Assembly: GCF_031455095.1 (NCBI RefSeq)
Contig: NZ_JAVDSB010000016.1
Span: 67,508 to 131,507, forward strand
DNA: 64,000 nucleotides
Direction: 5' to 3'
DNA from: Paenibacillus_E qinlingensis_A
GTDB lineage: Bacteria > Bacillota > Bacilli > Paenibacillales > NBRC-103111
Each line of letters starts with the position of its first letter. The first letter of the stretch is position 1. The notes below the pieces were generated by a model. That model saw only the letters and a list, made by a program, of their open reading frames with translations. It did not search any database and had not been told where the DNA came from. A program made the position numbers and the translations under genes. This document shows, piece after piece, positions 26,830-35,550 of the stretch.

Positions 26830-27588
26830 CTAGGCTAAATCCAACTCCAAAACCACCGGACAATGATCGCTCCCTAGAATATCACAGGCAATTGATGCCT
26901 CCGTAATCATAGGTGCTAATCGAGCAGATGCGAGGAAATAGTCAATACGCCAGCCCACATTCCGTGCACGAACGCCTGGCATATTGGACCACCATGAGTA
27001 TACATCTGTTCGCTCTGGATACAAGTGTCGGAACGTATCAAGGAAGCCTGCCGCCAGCAAATCCGTCATTTTGCCACGCTCTTCGAGGGTGAAGCCGGAA
27101 TTGTTGTGGTTGCCCTTGGCATTTTTTAAATCGATTTCATGATGGGCCACATTCAAATCACCGCACACCAAGACAGGCTTCGCTGCATCTAGTCCGACTA
27201 AATAGTCGCGAAAGCGATCTTCCCATTCTAGCCGGTAAGGCAGCCTTGATAAATCGCGCTTCGCATTCGGGGTATACACTGTTACGAGATAGAAGTTCTC
27301 GAATTCTAGGGTCAGGATACGACCTTCCGGCTCAGAATCTTCTTCAATACCGTAACGGACAGAAAGAGGCTCCACTTTGGAGAAAACAGCCGTGCCGGAA
27401 TACCCCTTTTTCTCTGCATAGTTCCAATATTGCTTATAGCCCTCTCCTAGTTCGAGGTCGATCTGCCCCTCTTGCAGCTTTGTTTCCTGTAAGCAGAAGA
27501 GATCCGCATCAACCTCTTTAAAGTACTCCAAAAATCCTTTATTCACACAGGCTCTCAAGCCGTTAACATTCCAAGATACTAGTTTCAT
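26830..27588 (-). CDS. exoA: exodeoxyribonuclease III / AP endonuclease
   Basis: The 252-residue protein is a full-length EEP-family DNA repair enzyme. Motifs in order: MKLVSWNVNGLRA (metal-binding Asn), LFCLQETKL (Glu), TVYTPNA, GDLNVAHHEIDLKN (Asp/Asn), WRIDYFLAS, and the C-terminal SDHCPV (catalytic His). It cuts DNA 5' to abasic sites and trims 3' ends. SD AAGGAG precedes ATG. A perfect 14-base palindrome lies 26 bases upstream of the start. Confidence 0.95.
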   Translation of the reverse strand: MKLVSWNVNGLRACVNKGFLEYFKEVDADLFCLQETKLQEGQIDLELGEGYKQYWNYAEKKGYSGTAVFSKVEPLSVRYGIEEDSEPEGRILTLEFENFYLVTVYTPNAKRDLSRLPYRLEWEDRFRDYLVGLDAAKPVLVCGDLNVAHHEIDLKNAKGNHNNSGFTLEERGKMTDLLAAGFLDTFRHLYPERTDVYSWWSNMPGVRARNVGWRIDYFLASARLAPMITEASIACDILGSDHCPVVLELDLA

Positions 27589-27613
27589 AATCGGTACTCC
27601 TTACTCTCCATGT

Positions 27614-27627
27614 ATGATAATTATCAT
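27614..27627. promoter_or_regulatory. palindrome upstream of exoA (Fur/PerR-like)
   Basis: ATGATAATTATCAT is a perfect 14-base palindrome. It resembles the core of Fur/PerR-type boxes (TGATAATnATTATCA) but lacks the central base. Confidence 0.4.
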
Positions 27628-27786
27628 CTAGCAACCAGTGTATCATATGTTCGCGTCATAGTTCTCTTCTAATTAAGCTTCTAACGCTCGTCGCCTATCG
27701 CTCAATATAAGAGAATGCCACACTCATTCATCAGGATTATTGATTTAATATCCCTTTCAGCAGGTGTTATACTTTACTTATCCAAC

Positions 27787-27802
27787 TAAACGTATAGGTT
27801 TA
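27787..27802. promoter_or_regulatory. inverted repeat upstream of cysK
   Basis: Arms TAAAC (27787-27791) and GTTTA (27798-27802) are separated by GTATAG. They lie 30 bases before the cysK start, downstream of a TTATAC (-10 candidate at about 27768), as a repressor site would. Confidence 0.35.
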
Positions 27803-27831
27803 ATTACAAATCCGTGAAAGCGAGGTCTCAC

Positions 27832-28770
27832 ATGCCTAACATATATAATAATTTAACAGAACTCATCGGGAATACGCCGCTGCTTGAGCTCTGGAATTTC
27901 AATAAACAACAAGGACTTGAAGCGCGAATTATCGCGAAGCTGGAGTATTTCAACCCTGCGGGAAGCGTGAAGGATCGTATCGGTTATGGCATGCTGAAGG
28001 ATGCAGAACGCAGAGGGAAGATCAAGCAAGACACGGTGATTATCGAGCCGACGAGTGGGAATACGGGCATTGGTCTCGCTTTTGCAGCGGCTGCACTAGG
28101 CTACCGCTTGATTATTGTATTACCGGATTCGTTCAGCGAGGAACGCCGCAAAATCATAAGAGCCCTAGGCGCAGAACTTGTGCTCACGCCAGCTGCTGAA
28201 GGTATGCAAGGTGCTATTCGTAAAGCCAAGGAACTAGCTGCTCAGCTGCCAAGTGCCTACATCCCTCAGCAGTTCAGTAATCCAGCTAACCCTGAAATCC
28301 ATCGTGCGACAACGGCAGAAGAAATTTGGCGAGATACGGGCGGGCAGGTTGATATATTTGTGGCAGGCGTCGGTTCAGGAGGCACGATTACTGGGGTAGG
28401 AGAGATTCTGAAGCAGCGCCACTCTGATGTTCAAATTGTAGCCGTGGAGCCTGCGGGCTCCCCTGTGCTGTCCGGCGGCAAGCGAGGTGTGCACCAGATC
28501 CAAGGGATCGGTGCTGGTTTTGTGCCGGATAATTTTAACCGAGACATTGTCGATGAAATCCTCTCTGTCAGCAATGAGGCAGCGATGGAGACAGCTCGTC
28601 AGTTAGCCAAAAGCGAGGGGCTGCTCGTCGGAATTTCGTCAGGTGCTGCGGCTTATGCCGCCGTTCAACTGGCGAAACGACCTGAGAATAAAGGGAAGAC
28701 GATCGTCGTTATCCTCCCTGATACAGGTGAGCGATATTTGTCGTCGGCCCTTTTTACAGAGCTTGAATAA
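27832..28770 (+). CDS. cysK: cysteine synthase A (O-acetylserine sulfhydrylase)
   Basis: The 312-residue PLP enzyme has ELIGNTPLLELWN at the start, the PLP-Lys motif YFNPAGSVKDRIGY, the substrate loop EPTSGNTGIGLAF, and GVGSGGTITGVGE, the phosphate-binding loop. It makes cysteine from O-acetylserine and sulfide. I chose ATG at 27832 (SD AAGCGAGG, 7 bases); the GTG at 27814 lacks one. A possible repressor site lies upstream, but no S-box or T-box was seen. Confidence 0.95.
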   Translation: MPNIYNNLTELIGNTPLLELWNFNKQQGLEARIIAKLEYFNPAGSVKDRIGYGMLKDAERRGKIKQDTVIIEPTSGNTGIGLAFAAAALGYRLIIVLPDSFSEERRKIIRALGAELVLTPAAEGMQGAIRKAKELAAQLPSAYIPQQFSNPANPEIHRATTAEEIWRDTGGQVDIFVAGVGSGGTITGVGEILKQRHSDVQIVAVEPAGSPVLSGGKRGVHQIQGIGAGFVPDNFNRDIVDEILSVSNEAAMETARQLAKSEGLLVGISSGAAAYAAVQLAKRPENKGKTIVVILPDTGERYLSSALFTELE

Positions 28771-28824
28771 GGAGAATAGGAATCCCCAATAGACCGTTAA
28801 GGGTAGCGAAATCGCACCTTCGCG

Positions 28825-29121
28825 GTGAAAATGCCAGCAGGCATCCAATTATCTACTAGTGGCGGCCCTGGCGGCGCGAAGGCAAAGGCTTCCTATACGA
28901 ACCTGCAGGAATTAGTTGATGATCTAACGGTTTCGAACAACCATCTCATTGAAGCGATGCGTGCTTTGCCTGAAGAGGCTTGGACCGTGCCCGTAGATTC
29001 GCCGATGGGGCCTTCGACACCGCTAGAAGCAGTGGGAAGATTGATGTACCACACAGGGATTCATGCAGGTCAAATTTCTTTGATACAGAAGCATTTCGCT
29101 GTGAAAGAGGATGTCGTATAA
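28825..29121 (+). CDS. DinB-like protein fragment
   Basis: This 98-residue frame resembles the C-terminal half of DinB/YfiT four-helix proteins: DLTVSNNHLIEAMRALPEEAW and GRLMYHTGIHAGQISLIQKHF, with one metal-ligand-like His pair. The N-terminal helices with the other His are missing, and in-frame stop codons block any upstream extension (stop at 28804). The GTG start has almost no SD. It is probably a remnant, though a short functional protein cannot be excluded. Confidence 0.45.
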   Translation: MKMPAGIQLSTSGGPGGAKAKASYTNLQELVDDLTVSNNHLIEAMRALPEEAWTVPVDSPMGPSTPLEAVGRLMYHTGIHAGQISLIQKHFAVKEDVV

Positions 29122-29136
29122 GCTTGTTCCATTAAA

Positions 29137-29170
29137 AAAGAGACTATGGGCCAGTTCCCATAGTCTCTTT
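29137..29170. terminator. bidirectional terminator
   Basis: Arms of 14 bases (29137-29150, 29157-29170) with a six-base loop, flanked by A and T runs, lie between the DinB-like frame and the lipase gene. The last arm touches the lipase stop codon. Confidence 0.9.
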
Positions 29171-29952
29171 CAGTTCGGGCAGAAGCCCGGTGTTTTGGCG
29201 CAGATCAGCTTCACATATTTGGGATCAAGCTTAGCGAGTTCCGTATAATAGCTGCTAACCGCATGATTTCCCGCGAACGACCCCGTTGGAAAGGCGAGCT
29301 CAACGCCTCTTTTTACATGGATATAGTGATAGAGATCACCGGTACGAGGCGATTTATACACGAGAGGCGGCAGGAATGGTACCATATCATTGCGATTGTA
29401 GACGCGATAATGTGGCCCTGTTTTGAGATTAAATTGCTTGGCGAATGTTGTATTGCCGACTCTTGGTGAACCGAAGGTGTACACAGCAGGATTCTTGAAC
29501 TTCGTGTTTGTTGCCAAATCAGCAGCACATAGCGTAGAGAGCGAGCCACCGAGACTATGCCCTGTCAGGTAAACTTGTTTGTGTGGGGATAGTTTGCTCA
29601 TTGATGCTAGAATAGGTTTCCGTGCAGATTCGTAAATATCTAGAAATCCTTGGTGTACAAGACCACCATTTTTGGCATAGGGGAAATCGGTCTGTCTAGC
29701 AATAGCATCCGAGATCCAGTCTGATGTGGTGGAGGTTCCTCGAAATACAATCACAATTTGACTGTCGGATTCTGCAATAAAACCAAATAGCTCACGCCCG
29801 CCAAAAGCGGCATTTGCTGTGATCGGAGAAACGATGCGATAGGCAGCAGGTAAAATGATAGCTTCAGTTCCTTGTTCCAGTTGGGTATAGCTTTGACCGC
29901 ACATCGCTGAAAGGCGAATGGCAGTTCGCGTATCCATCGTGTTGCTGAACAT
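29170..29952 (-). CDS. lipase family protein (class 3 lipase)
   Basis: The 260-residue alpha/beta-hydrolase has IVIVFRGTSTTSDWISD, the nucleophile elbow YLTGHSLGGSLS (Ser133) and a downstream YNRNDMVPFLPP with the likely catalytic Asp, the order of Lipase_3 (feruloyl esterase/lipase) enzymes. No signal peptide is visible, so it may be cytoplasmic or leave by another path. I chose ATG at 29952 (SD GTGGAGG, 10 bases). Substrate is unknown. Confidence 0.85.
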   Translation of the reverse strand: MFSNTMDTRTAIRLSAMCGQSYTQLEQGTEAIILPAAYRIVSPITANAAFGGRELFGFIAESDSQIVIVFRGTSTTSDWISDAIARQTDFPYAKNGGLVHQGFLDIYESARKPILASMSKLSPHKQVYLTGHSLGGSLSTLCAADLATNTKFKNPAVYTFGSPRVGNTTFAKQFNLKTGPHYRVYNRNDMVPFLPPLVYKSPRTGDLYHYIHVKRGVELAFPTGSFAGNHAVSSYYTELAKLDPKYVKLICAKTPGFCPN

Positions 29953-30082
29953 GATTCCATGCCTCCACAGCCAGAATAAGATATACCTATTCATATGAAA
30001 ATAGTGGATACATGTCCTCTGGCAATTGCCTATTTGTGGAGGATTTCAGGTATAATATGTAAAGGAAAGGTGGAGTAGACAC

Positions 30083-31798
30083 ATGTTGAAAAGGTTTTTT
30101 TCGTACTATCGGCCCTATAAGCACTTATTTATCTTGGATTTTACTTGTGCAGTGGTGGCTGGGTTGTTGGAGCTAGGCTTCCCTCTGGCCGTCAACCAGG
30201 TAATTGATAAATTGCTTCCAGCAGGAAATTGGACATGGATTATTTGGGCGTGTATCGGATTGTTGGCCGTCTATGCGCTGAATACACTGCTGAACTTTGT
30301 CGTTACCTATTGGGGACATATGCTGGGGATTAACATTGAAACGGATATGCGGAAAAAGCTGTTCACCCATCTGCAGAAACTAAGCTTCCGATTCTATGAC
30401 AATAACAAAACGGGGCAGCTTATGTCGCGGATGTCGAATGATTTGCTAGAGATCGGCGAAGTTGCGCATCATGGCCCGGAGGATCTGTTCATTGCCGTGA
30501 TGACACTCATTGGGGCGCTGGTGCTGATGCTGCAAATTAATGTGAAGCTTGCGCTGTTAACATTCGTCATTGTGCCGTTCCTTCTGTGGATTGCGGTGTA
30601 TTTTAATCAGAAAATGACAAAAACGTTCCGTCGCATGATGGGCGATCTGGCTGATATTAATGCAAGAGTGGAAGACAATATCGGTGGTATTCGTGTGGTA
30701 CAGGCTTTCGCCAATGAAGCGCATGAGAAGAAATTGTTCGAAGTGAACAATGGCCGATTCCGACTGACGAAGCTGGCTTCTTATAAAATCATGGCGTGGA
30801 ACATTTCATTAAGCTACATCTTAATGCGTTCCGTGACGGTATTCGTGCTTATCTGTGGAACGTGGTTCGTTATCGACAAGCAGATTACCTATGGGGAGTT
30901 CATTGCTTTTGTTCTGTTAACGAACGTATTCTTAGGCCCCATTCAAAAAATCAATAACGTTATTGAAAGCTATCCGAAGGGAATTGCCGGCTTCAAACGC
31001 TATGTAGAGGTGATTGACACCGAGCCAGAAGTGGCGAATCATCCGAATGCTCGTAAGGTGGATCACCTTGCAGGTCAGATCAAGTTCGATAGCGTTTCTT
31101 TCGGGTACGGGGATGAAGATCGTGTGCTGAACAACATCAACCTGTCGATCAAAGCAGGTGAAACGGTCGCCTTCGTCGGTCCATCCGGCGCAGGCAAAAC
31201 CACGATCTGCTCCCTGCTGCCGCGCTTTTACGATGTCAGCGAGGGCAGCATCGCCATTGACGGCCTCGATATTCGGAGTATCGAGCTGGAATCGCTGCGC
31301 CGCCAAATTGGCATCGTGCAGCAGGATGTGTTCCTGTTCTCCGGCACGATGCGGGAGAACATTGCGTACGGCAAGCTGGGCGCGACGGATGAGGAGATCT
31401 GGAATGCTGCGCGTCGCGCGCAGCTGCAGAACTACATTCAGTCCCAGCCGATGGGACTGGATACCGTGATCGGAGAGCGCGGCGTCAAGCTCTCCGGGGG
31501 GCAGAAGCAGCGCCTCGCGATCGCGCGCATGTTCTTGAAGAATCCGCCGATTCTCATCTTAGATGAGGCGACATCGGCGCTGGATACCGAGACCGAAGCG
31601 GCGATCCAGCAGTCCTTGGCGGAGCTGTCGAAGGGCCGCACGACGCTTGTCATTGCGCATCGACTCGCGACGATCAAGAACGCGGATCGGATTGTCGTCG
31701 TAACCGAAGAGGGCATCACCGAGCAAGGCGCGCATGAGGAGCTTATCGCCGTAGGCGGTGTGTACAGCCGCCTGCATCAGGCGCAGTTCAGCTCTTAG
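30083..31798 (+). CDS. ABC transporter, fused permease and ATPase (exporter)
   Basis: The 571-residue half-transporter has six N-terminal membrane segments (about 15-310) and a C-terminal ATPase: Walker A GPSGAGKTT, Q-loop IVQQDVFLFSGTMRENI, signature LSGGQKQR, Walker B ILILDEATSALD and H-loop IAHRLATI. It is a BmrA/MsbA-like exporter of drugs, lipids or peptides and probably works as a homodimer. SD AAAGGTGG precedes ATG. A terminator follows, so it is likely a single-gene unit. Confidence 0.95.
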   Translation: MLKRFFSYYRPYKHLFILDFTCAVVAGLLELGFPLAVNQVIDKLLPAGNWTWIIWACIGLLAVYALNTLLNFVVTYWGHMLGINIETDMRKKLFTHLQKLSFRFYDNNKTGQLMSRMSNDLLEIGEVAHHGPEDLFIAVMTLIGALVLMLQINVKLALLTFVIVPFLLWIAVYFNQKMTKTFRRMMGDLADINARVEDNIGGIRVVQAFANEAHEKKLFEVNNGRFRLTKLASYKIMAWNISLSYILMRSVTVFVLICGTWFVIDKQITYGEFIAFVLLTNVFLGPIQKINNVIESYPKGIAGFKRYVEVIDTEPEVANHPNARKVDHLAGQIKFDSVSFGYGDEDRVLNNINLSIKAGETVAFVGPSGAGKTTICSLLPRFYDVSEGSIAIDGLDIRSIELESLRRQIGIVQQDVFLFSGTMRENIAYGKLGATDEEIWNAARRAQLQNYIQSQPMGLDTVIGERGVKLSGGQKQRLAIARMFLKNPPILILDEATSALDTETEAAIQQSLAELSKGRTTLVIAHRLATIKNADRIVVVTEEGITEQGAHEELIAVGGVYSRLHQAQFSS

Positions 31799-31800
31799 GA

Positions 31801-31848
31801 AGCTTTCGCCTCCCTGATTGTTAGGGAGGCGGAGGCTTTTTTATTTTT
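31801..31848 (+). terminator. intrinsic terminator after the ABC exporter
   Basis: GCCTCCCT (31808-31815) pairs with AGGGAGGC (31823-31830), with a further GGAGGCT and a long T run. Confidence 0.9.
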
Positions 31849-31946
31849 CAACAGAATAGACTAGTCCTGTCCAAAACCTTCGTGATAAACTATGACAATA
31901 CGATGACTATTTTACCTAAGGTAAATAATAAATGAGGTGGCACGGA

Positions 31947-33023
31947 TTGAAGGTAATAGGACGATGGCTGTTGCTGGGTGTGATTACGCTAATCGGAATT
32001 TTTTTGCTGAGTAACATTCGGCAGATGTTTCTGTCCGTTCAACCTGATCAGATCAAGGTGGCAGTCAATTCCAGCATAAACATGCAAAAGGTCAGTGAGA
32101 TGCTGCCAGGCAGTAAGGTTTTGAATGAGAAAACGGGGTTAATCGAGGTTCCCTACGGGAAGTTCTGGGAGTATCAGGGAACGGCTATGACGATCAAAGG
32201 TGTTTTACGATCTTCAGTCGTTCCGCTGGAGAAGCCAATCATATCGTGGCGCTATTATGGCTATACCGTCAAAGACCAGCTTAAGGGATTCCTGCATGGT
32301 GATTTTGGTAAATATCGAGATCCCTATACACGCAAAGAGGTTGCTGTCACACAAGCCATCCCGAAAATGCTTCTGAAAACCTGCACCTATTTCATACCAG
32401 GCTTATTGCTCGCGATTCTACTTAGTATGCTATTTGCGCTGTGGGCTTCGATCTCAAGACGTATTGGCGTTCTGCTAGATGGCCTGCATGCACTGCTAGT
32501 GGGTTTGCCGGACTTTTTCTTGATTGTGCTTATTCAATTAGGGGCTATTTACGCAACGAAGCTTCTCGGTCACTATGTGCTGCTGATTGTTCAGGTGGGA
32601 GATAGAACTCCTTTCCTCATTCCATTTTTGACAATTGCATTGATTCCGTCCGTGACGATTTATGGGACACTTCGTGTTGCCATTGCGCGGGAGCTGGGGC
32701 AGGATTACGTCGTTACCGCCTTGGCCAAAGGATTGACGCGCCGCGAGGTACTCTTCTCCCATGTGCTTCGAAATGTGATGGAGGATGTGTTGGCTATCTT
32801 GCCTAGAGCAACGACATTGGCCCTAGCCAGTATGGCTGTCGCCGAAGCTATTTGTGGCATTGGGGGCTTGGGGGGCTTCATCATCTTGCCGATTTATCAG
32901 GGAATCACGTCTATGTCTGCAATCTGTGTCGTGCTTGGTATTGTTGCGATGGCTTTCCATGTTCTGTATGCGCTGCTGCGAAAACGTTTCGTGGTACATG
33001 CTGAGGAGGTGGCTAGACCATGA
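31947..33023 (+). CDS. ABC transporter permease, OppB/DppB-like
   Basis: This multi-membrane-segment protein has a hydrophobic start (LLLGVITLIGIFLLSNIRQM), an extracytoplasmic region and the EAA-type loop VIARELGQDYVVTALAKGLTRREVLFSHVLRNV. It is the first of two Opp-type permeases that overlap by 4 bases. I favour TTG at 31947 with SD GAGGTGG; ATG at 31932 has SD AAGGT and cannot be excluded. No ATPase or binding protein is encoded beside it. Confidence 0.85.
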   Translation: MKVIGRWLLLGVITLIGIFLLSNIRQMFLSVQPDQIKVAVNSSINMQKVSEMLPGSKVLNEKTGLIEVPYGKFWEYQGTAMTIKGVLRSSVVPLEKPIISWRYYGYTVKDQLKGFLHGDFGKYRDPYTRKEVAVTQAIPKMLLKTCTYFIPGLLLAILLSMLFALWASISRRIGVLLDGLHALLVGLPDFFLIVLIQLGAIYATKLLGHYVLLIVQVGDRTPFLIPFLTIALIPSVTIYGTLRVAIARELGQDYVVTALAKGLTRREVLFSHVLRNVMEDVLAILPRATTLALASMAVAEAICGIGGLGGFIILPIYQGITSMSAICVVLGIVAMAFHVLYALLRKRFVVHAEEVARP

Positions 33024-33976
33024 GAAAGCGTCCTTCTACTGCTTTTTATATCTCCATCGCTTTCTTGGCGCTTTTCCTGATTGTGATGGTGTTCGGGTCT
33101 TGGTTGAAGCCGCATGGGATATCGCCAGAGGACAAGATCAACATGATTCAATATCAAGAAGATGGTAAAACCAGATACGCCATCCCACCGTATGCGCCGA
33201 ATAGCAACTTCGTGCTCGGTACAGATCATCGTGGCTACGATATGCTCAGCTTGTTATTAAATGGGTTAAAATACACACTAGGTACGGCTCTTGGGTTAAC
33301 CTTGCTTCGTCTTGCAGTTGCGCTGCCATGGGGATTGTCGAGCGGAATGACGGGCCGAGGGCGCGGCCTTCTCCGGTCCTTGCAGTGGGCAGTTGCGGCG
33401 GTGCCGGCCTTCATTTTTCTCTACCCGCCGCTAGCGGGGATGTATTATGGGTTAAGGCTCGATCTCGGGGCCAAGGCGGATCCTCACAATAAGCTATTGT
33501 TCAGCATCACCTTTATTACCTTAATTACACTGATCGGTATATTCCCGTTGGCTCATCAGATCGCAGATCGGACACGGTATTATAGTGGCAAAATGTTTAT
33601 CGAAGCATCCCGACTCATGGGCGGTTCGTTCTGGCATCGGACGCTTCGGCATATTTTCCCCTCGATGCGGAATGAAATGATGTTCATCTTCTTAAGCGAG
33701 TTCATGCAAGTGTTGTTCCTGCTGGGGCAGCTGGCTGTATTTAATATCGTACTCGGTGGTACCGAAACGATCGGGGATGAGGAAGCTGGCTTCCAGATTA
33801 CGATCAGTACCTCCGGTGAATGGCTGTCGCTGATCGCTTACGGCGCACGCTATATTCGATTGCACCCGTGGATTATTCTCAGTGCGGGGACAAGCTTTGC
33901 GTTGTTATTCCTTTCTCTGCAATTTTTCTTGAACCAGCTTAAGCGCCGCTACGGCGAGGAGCGCCAGTTGATGTAA
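33020..33976 (+). CDS. ABC transporter permease, OppC/DppC-like
   Basis: The 318-residue partner of the upstream permease has an OppC-type N-terminal segment followed by LGTDHRGYDMLSLLLNGLKYTL (OppC hallmark: GTDxxGRDxLSR) and about six membrane segments, with an EAA loop FIEASRLMGGSFWHRTLRHI. The two would form the membrane channel of a peptide- or nickel-type importer. The ATPases and binding protein must be elsewhere, or absent. Start overlaps the upstream stop by 4 bases. Confidence 0.85.
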   Translation: MRKRPSTAFYISIAFLALFLIVMVFGSWLKPHGISPEDKINMIQYQEDGKTRYAIPPYAPNSNFVLGTDHRGYDMLSLLLNGLKYTLGTALGLTLLRLAVALPWGLSSGMTGRGRGLLRSLQWAVAAVPAFIFLYPPLAGMYYGLRLDLGAKADPHNKLLFSITFITLITLIGIFPLAHQIADRTRYYSGKMFIEASRLMGGSFWHRTLRHIFPSMRNEMMFIFLSEFMQVLFLLGQLAVFNIVLGGTETIGDEEAGFQITISTSGEWLSLIAYGARYIRLHPWIILSAGTSFALLFLSLQFFLNQLKRRYGEERQLM

Positions 33977-33979
33977 TAG

Positions 33980-34018
33980 AGTCGAGCTTTCATCTTATGG
34001 ATGGGGCTCGGCTTTTTT
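33980..34018 (+). terminator. intrinsic terminator of the permease pair
   Basis: AGTCGAGC (33980-33987) pairs with GCTCGGCT (34005-34012), followed by T6. Confidence 0.85.
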
Positions 34019-34131
34019 GTTGCTTGTGGGGGGATTAGCATAAAGAGAACGGAAAAGTTTATTGATATAAAATAAGTGTTACTATGGTATATATTATATG
34101 TTATAATAATAAAAAAAGGAGGCGGATAACC

Positions 34132-35025
34132 ATGGAAGACAAACAAGACAAGACGAAGCGACTCTCTGTTTATTTGCCTGAGAAAGTAAAATCCGACCTG
34201 GAGCGGATGGCCGAAGACACGGGCCTATCGATGACACAGTTGATCGTTATGGCGACGCAGGGGCTGCTGGCAAATTACGCGGTGCAAGGCGGCGCGATTT
34301 TTGCGGATTTGCTTTCGGCGAGACATCGTATCCTTCATGAGGTGAGGGAGAAGCAGACGCTTTTGGACCAAGAAAAACTAAGCATGCAAGCCTATTATGG
34401 TGCACGAGCAGAGGAGTATGAACGGATTTATCACCGCGAAGATGCGGGGTACCAAGAAGAACTGAGCGTTCTGTCCGATATGATTAGGAAACAGGTAGTT
34501 GGACGCCGTGTGCTGGAAATCGCCTGCGGCACGGGGTATTGGACACACATAGCTTCTGAAACTGCTGCACAGCTTGTTGGCGTGGACATACGTCCTGAAG
34601 TGCTGCGCATCGCGGAGTCGAAGACATGGCCCAAGGGGAATGCCACTTTTGTAGAAGGAGATGCTTATAAGCTCTCTGAGGTGCGAGGCGAATTTGATTA
34701 CGGGCTGGCCAACTTCTGGTTCTCGCATATTCCGCGCAATCGCATCGATAGCTTTTTGCAGGGATTACATGAACGGTTGGGCAGCGGGGCACAGGTGTTT
34801 ATCGCGGATAATGTGTATGTACCTGGAAGAGGCGGCGAGCTCATCACCCATGCGGATAGTGAGGATACTTACAAAAGGCGTGAGCTCGCCGACGGTTCCA
34901 AGCATGACATTCTCAAAAATTATTGGAGCTACGAAGAGTTGAATGATATTTTTCGTCCATTGTCCCAACATTTGCGCATCTTCGTAGGTGGCAGCTTGTG
35001 GTACGTAAGTTATACGATCAAATAG
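34132..35025 (+). CDS. ribbon-helix-helix/SAM-methyltransferase fusion protein
   Basis: The first 45 residues (RLSVYLPEKVKSDLERMAED, then TGLSMTQLIVMATQGLL) look like a CopG-type ribbon-helix-helix DNA-binding domain: beta strand, two helices, with SMTQ at the second helix. After a helical linker, a class I methyltransferase follows: motif I VLEIACGTGYWTHIA, then LVGVDIRPEVLRIAE and an acidic EGDAYKL. A fusion of DNA-binding and methyltransferase domains is unusual. SD AAAGGAGG lies 10 bases before ATG at 34132. Its AT-rich promoter (TATATTATATG, ATAATAATAA) could be its own operator. Target unknown. Confidence 0.85.
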   Translation: MEDKQDKTKRLSVYLPEKVKSDLERMAEDTGLSMTQLIVMATQGLLANYAVQGGAIFADLLSARHRILHEVREKQTLLDQEKLSMQAYYGARAEEYERIYHREDAGYQEELSVLSDMIRKQVVGRRVLEIACGTGYWTHIASETAAQLVGVDIRPEVLRIAESKTWPKGNATFVEGDAYKLSEVRGEFDYGLANFWFSHIPRNRIDSFLQGLHERLGSGAQVFIADNVYVPGRGGELITHADSEDTYKRRELADGSKHDILKNYWSYEELNDIFRPLSQHLRIFVGGSLWYVSYTIK

Positions 35026-35030
35026 ACATT

Positions 35031-35351
35031 TTAGTGCCCTGACGTGAATTTCAACCCAAGCACACCGACTAGGATCAGAACCATGAACAAGATACGAAGC
35101 AAACTGATGGGTTCATCGAGAAACATCGTGCCAATGATAATAGCACCAACCGCGCCGATTCCGGTCCAAGCGGCATAGGCTGTTCCGATCGGAAGCGTTT
35201 TGGTCGCTACGGCTAAGAAATAGAAGCTAACTATCATGCCAAGGATCGTAACAATGGAGGGGACGAGTCGTGTGAATCCATTGGAAAATTTCAATGAAAT
35301 CGCCCACACCACCTCAAAAACACCAGCAATGACTAAGTATAACCAGGCCAT
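35031..35351 (-). CDS. gdx: guanidinium exporter Gdx (SMR family, formerly SugE)
   Basis: The 106-residue protein has four membrane segments and the SMR glutamate in segment 1 (AGVFEVVWAISLKFSNGF, Glu near residue 13), plus GTAYAAWTGIGAVGA as in Gdx/SugE. Gdx exports guanidinium in exchange for protons, as an antiparallel dimer. I chose ATG at 35351, 9 bases after GGAG. Its leader holds a guanidine-I riboswitch and terminator, so it is induced by guanidine. It is convergent with the RHH-methyltransferase gene. Confidence 0.95.
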   Translation of the reverse strand: MAWLYLVIAGVFEVVWAISLKFSNGFTRLVPSIVTILGMIVSFYFLAVATKTLPIGTAYAAWTGIGAVGAIIIGTMFLDEPISLLRILFMVLILVGVLGLKFTSGH

Positions 35352-35399
35352 GTACATACACTCCTTTCAAAGTGGGGATACACGTTGTTTAGTGTGACC

Positions 35400-35461
35400 A
35401 AAAAACAGAGAAAAGCCCGGAAGTAATATCGCTTGCGCGATAAGACTCCCGGGCTTTTCTC
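35400..35461 (-). terminator. riboswitch terminator of gdx
   Basis: On the minus strand, AGAAAAGCCCGG (from 35461 down) pairs with CCGGGCTTTTCT, then a T run (35405-35400). The 5' arm is the 3' end of the aptamer, so ligand binding prevents termination. Confidence 0.85.
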
Positions 35462-35544
35462 CCTCCGTGACCACAGCGTATCCGCTGTGTGTTTTCTCTC
35501 GGACCAGCCGGCGACGTACACCGCGGAACCCTAGAAAACGACAT
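35440..35544 (-). ncRNA. guanidine-I (ykkC) riboswitch aptamer
   Basis: Read on the minus strand the region contains TCTAGGGTTCCGCGG, GGTCCGAGAG, a CACAGCGGATACGCTGTG hairpin, GGTCACGGAGGGA and AAAAGCCCGGGAG in that order, the conserved order of ykkC guanidine-I aptamers. It turns on gdx when guanidine binds. It lies just before the terminator. Confidence 0.9.
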
Positions 35545-35550
35545 GCCGTA

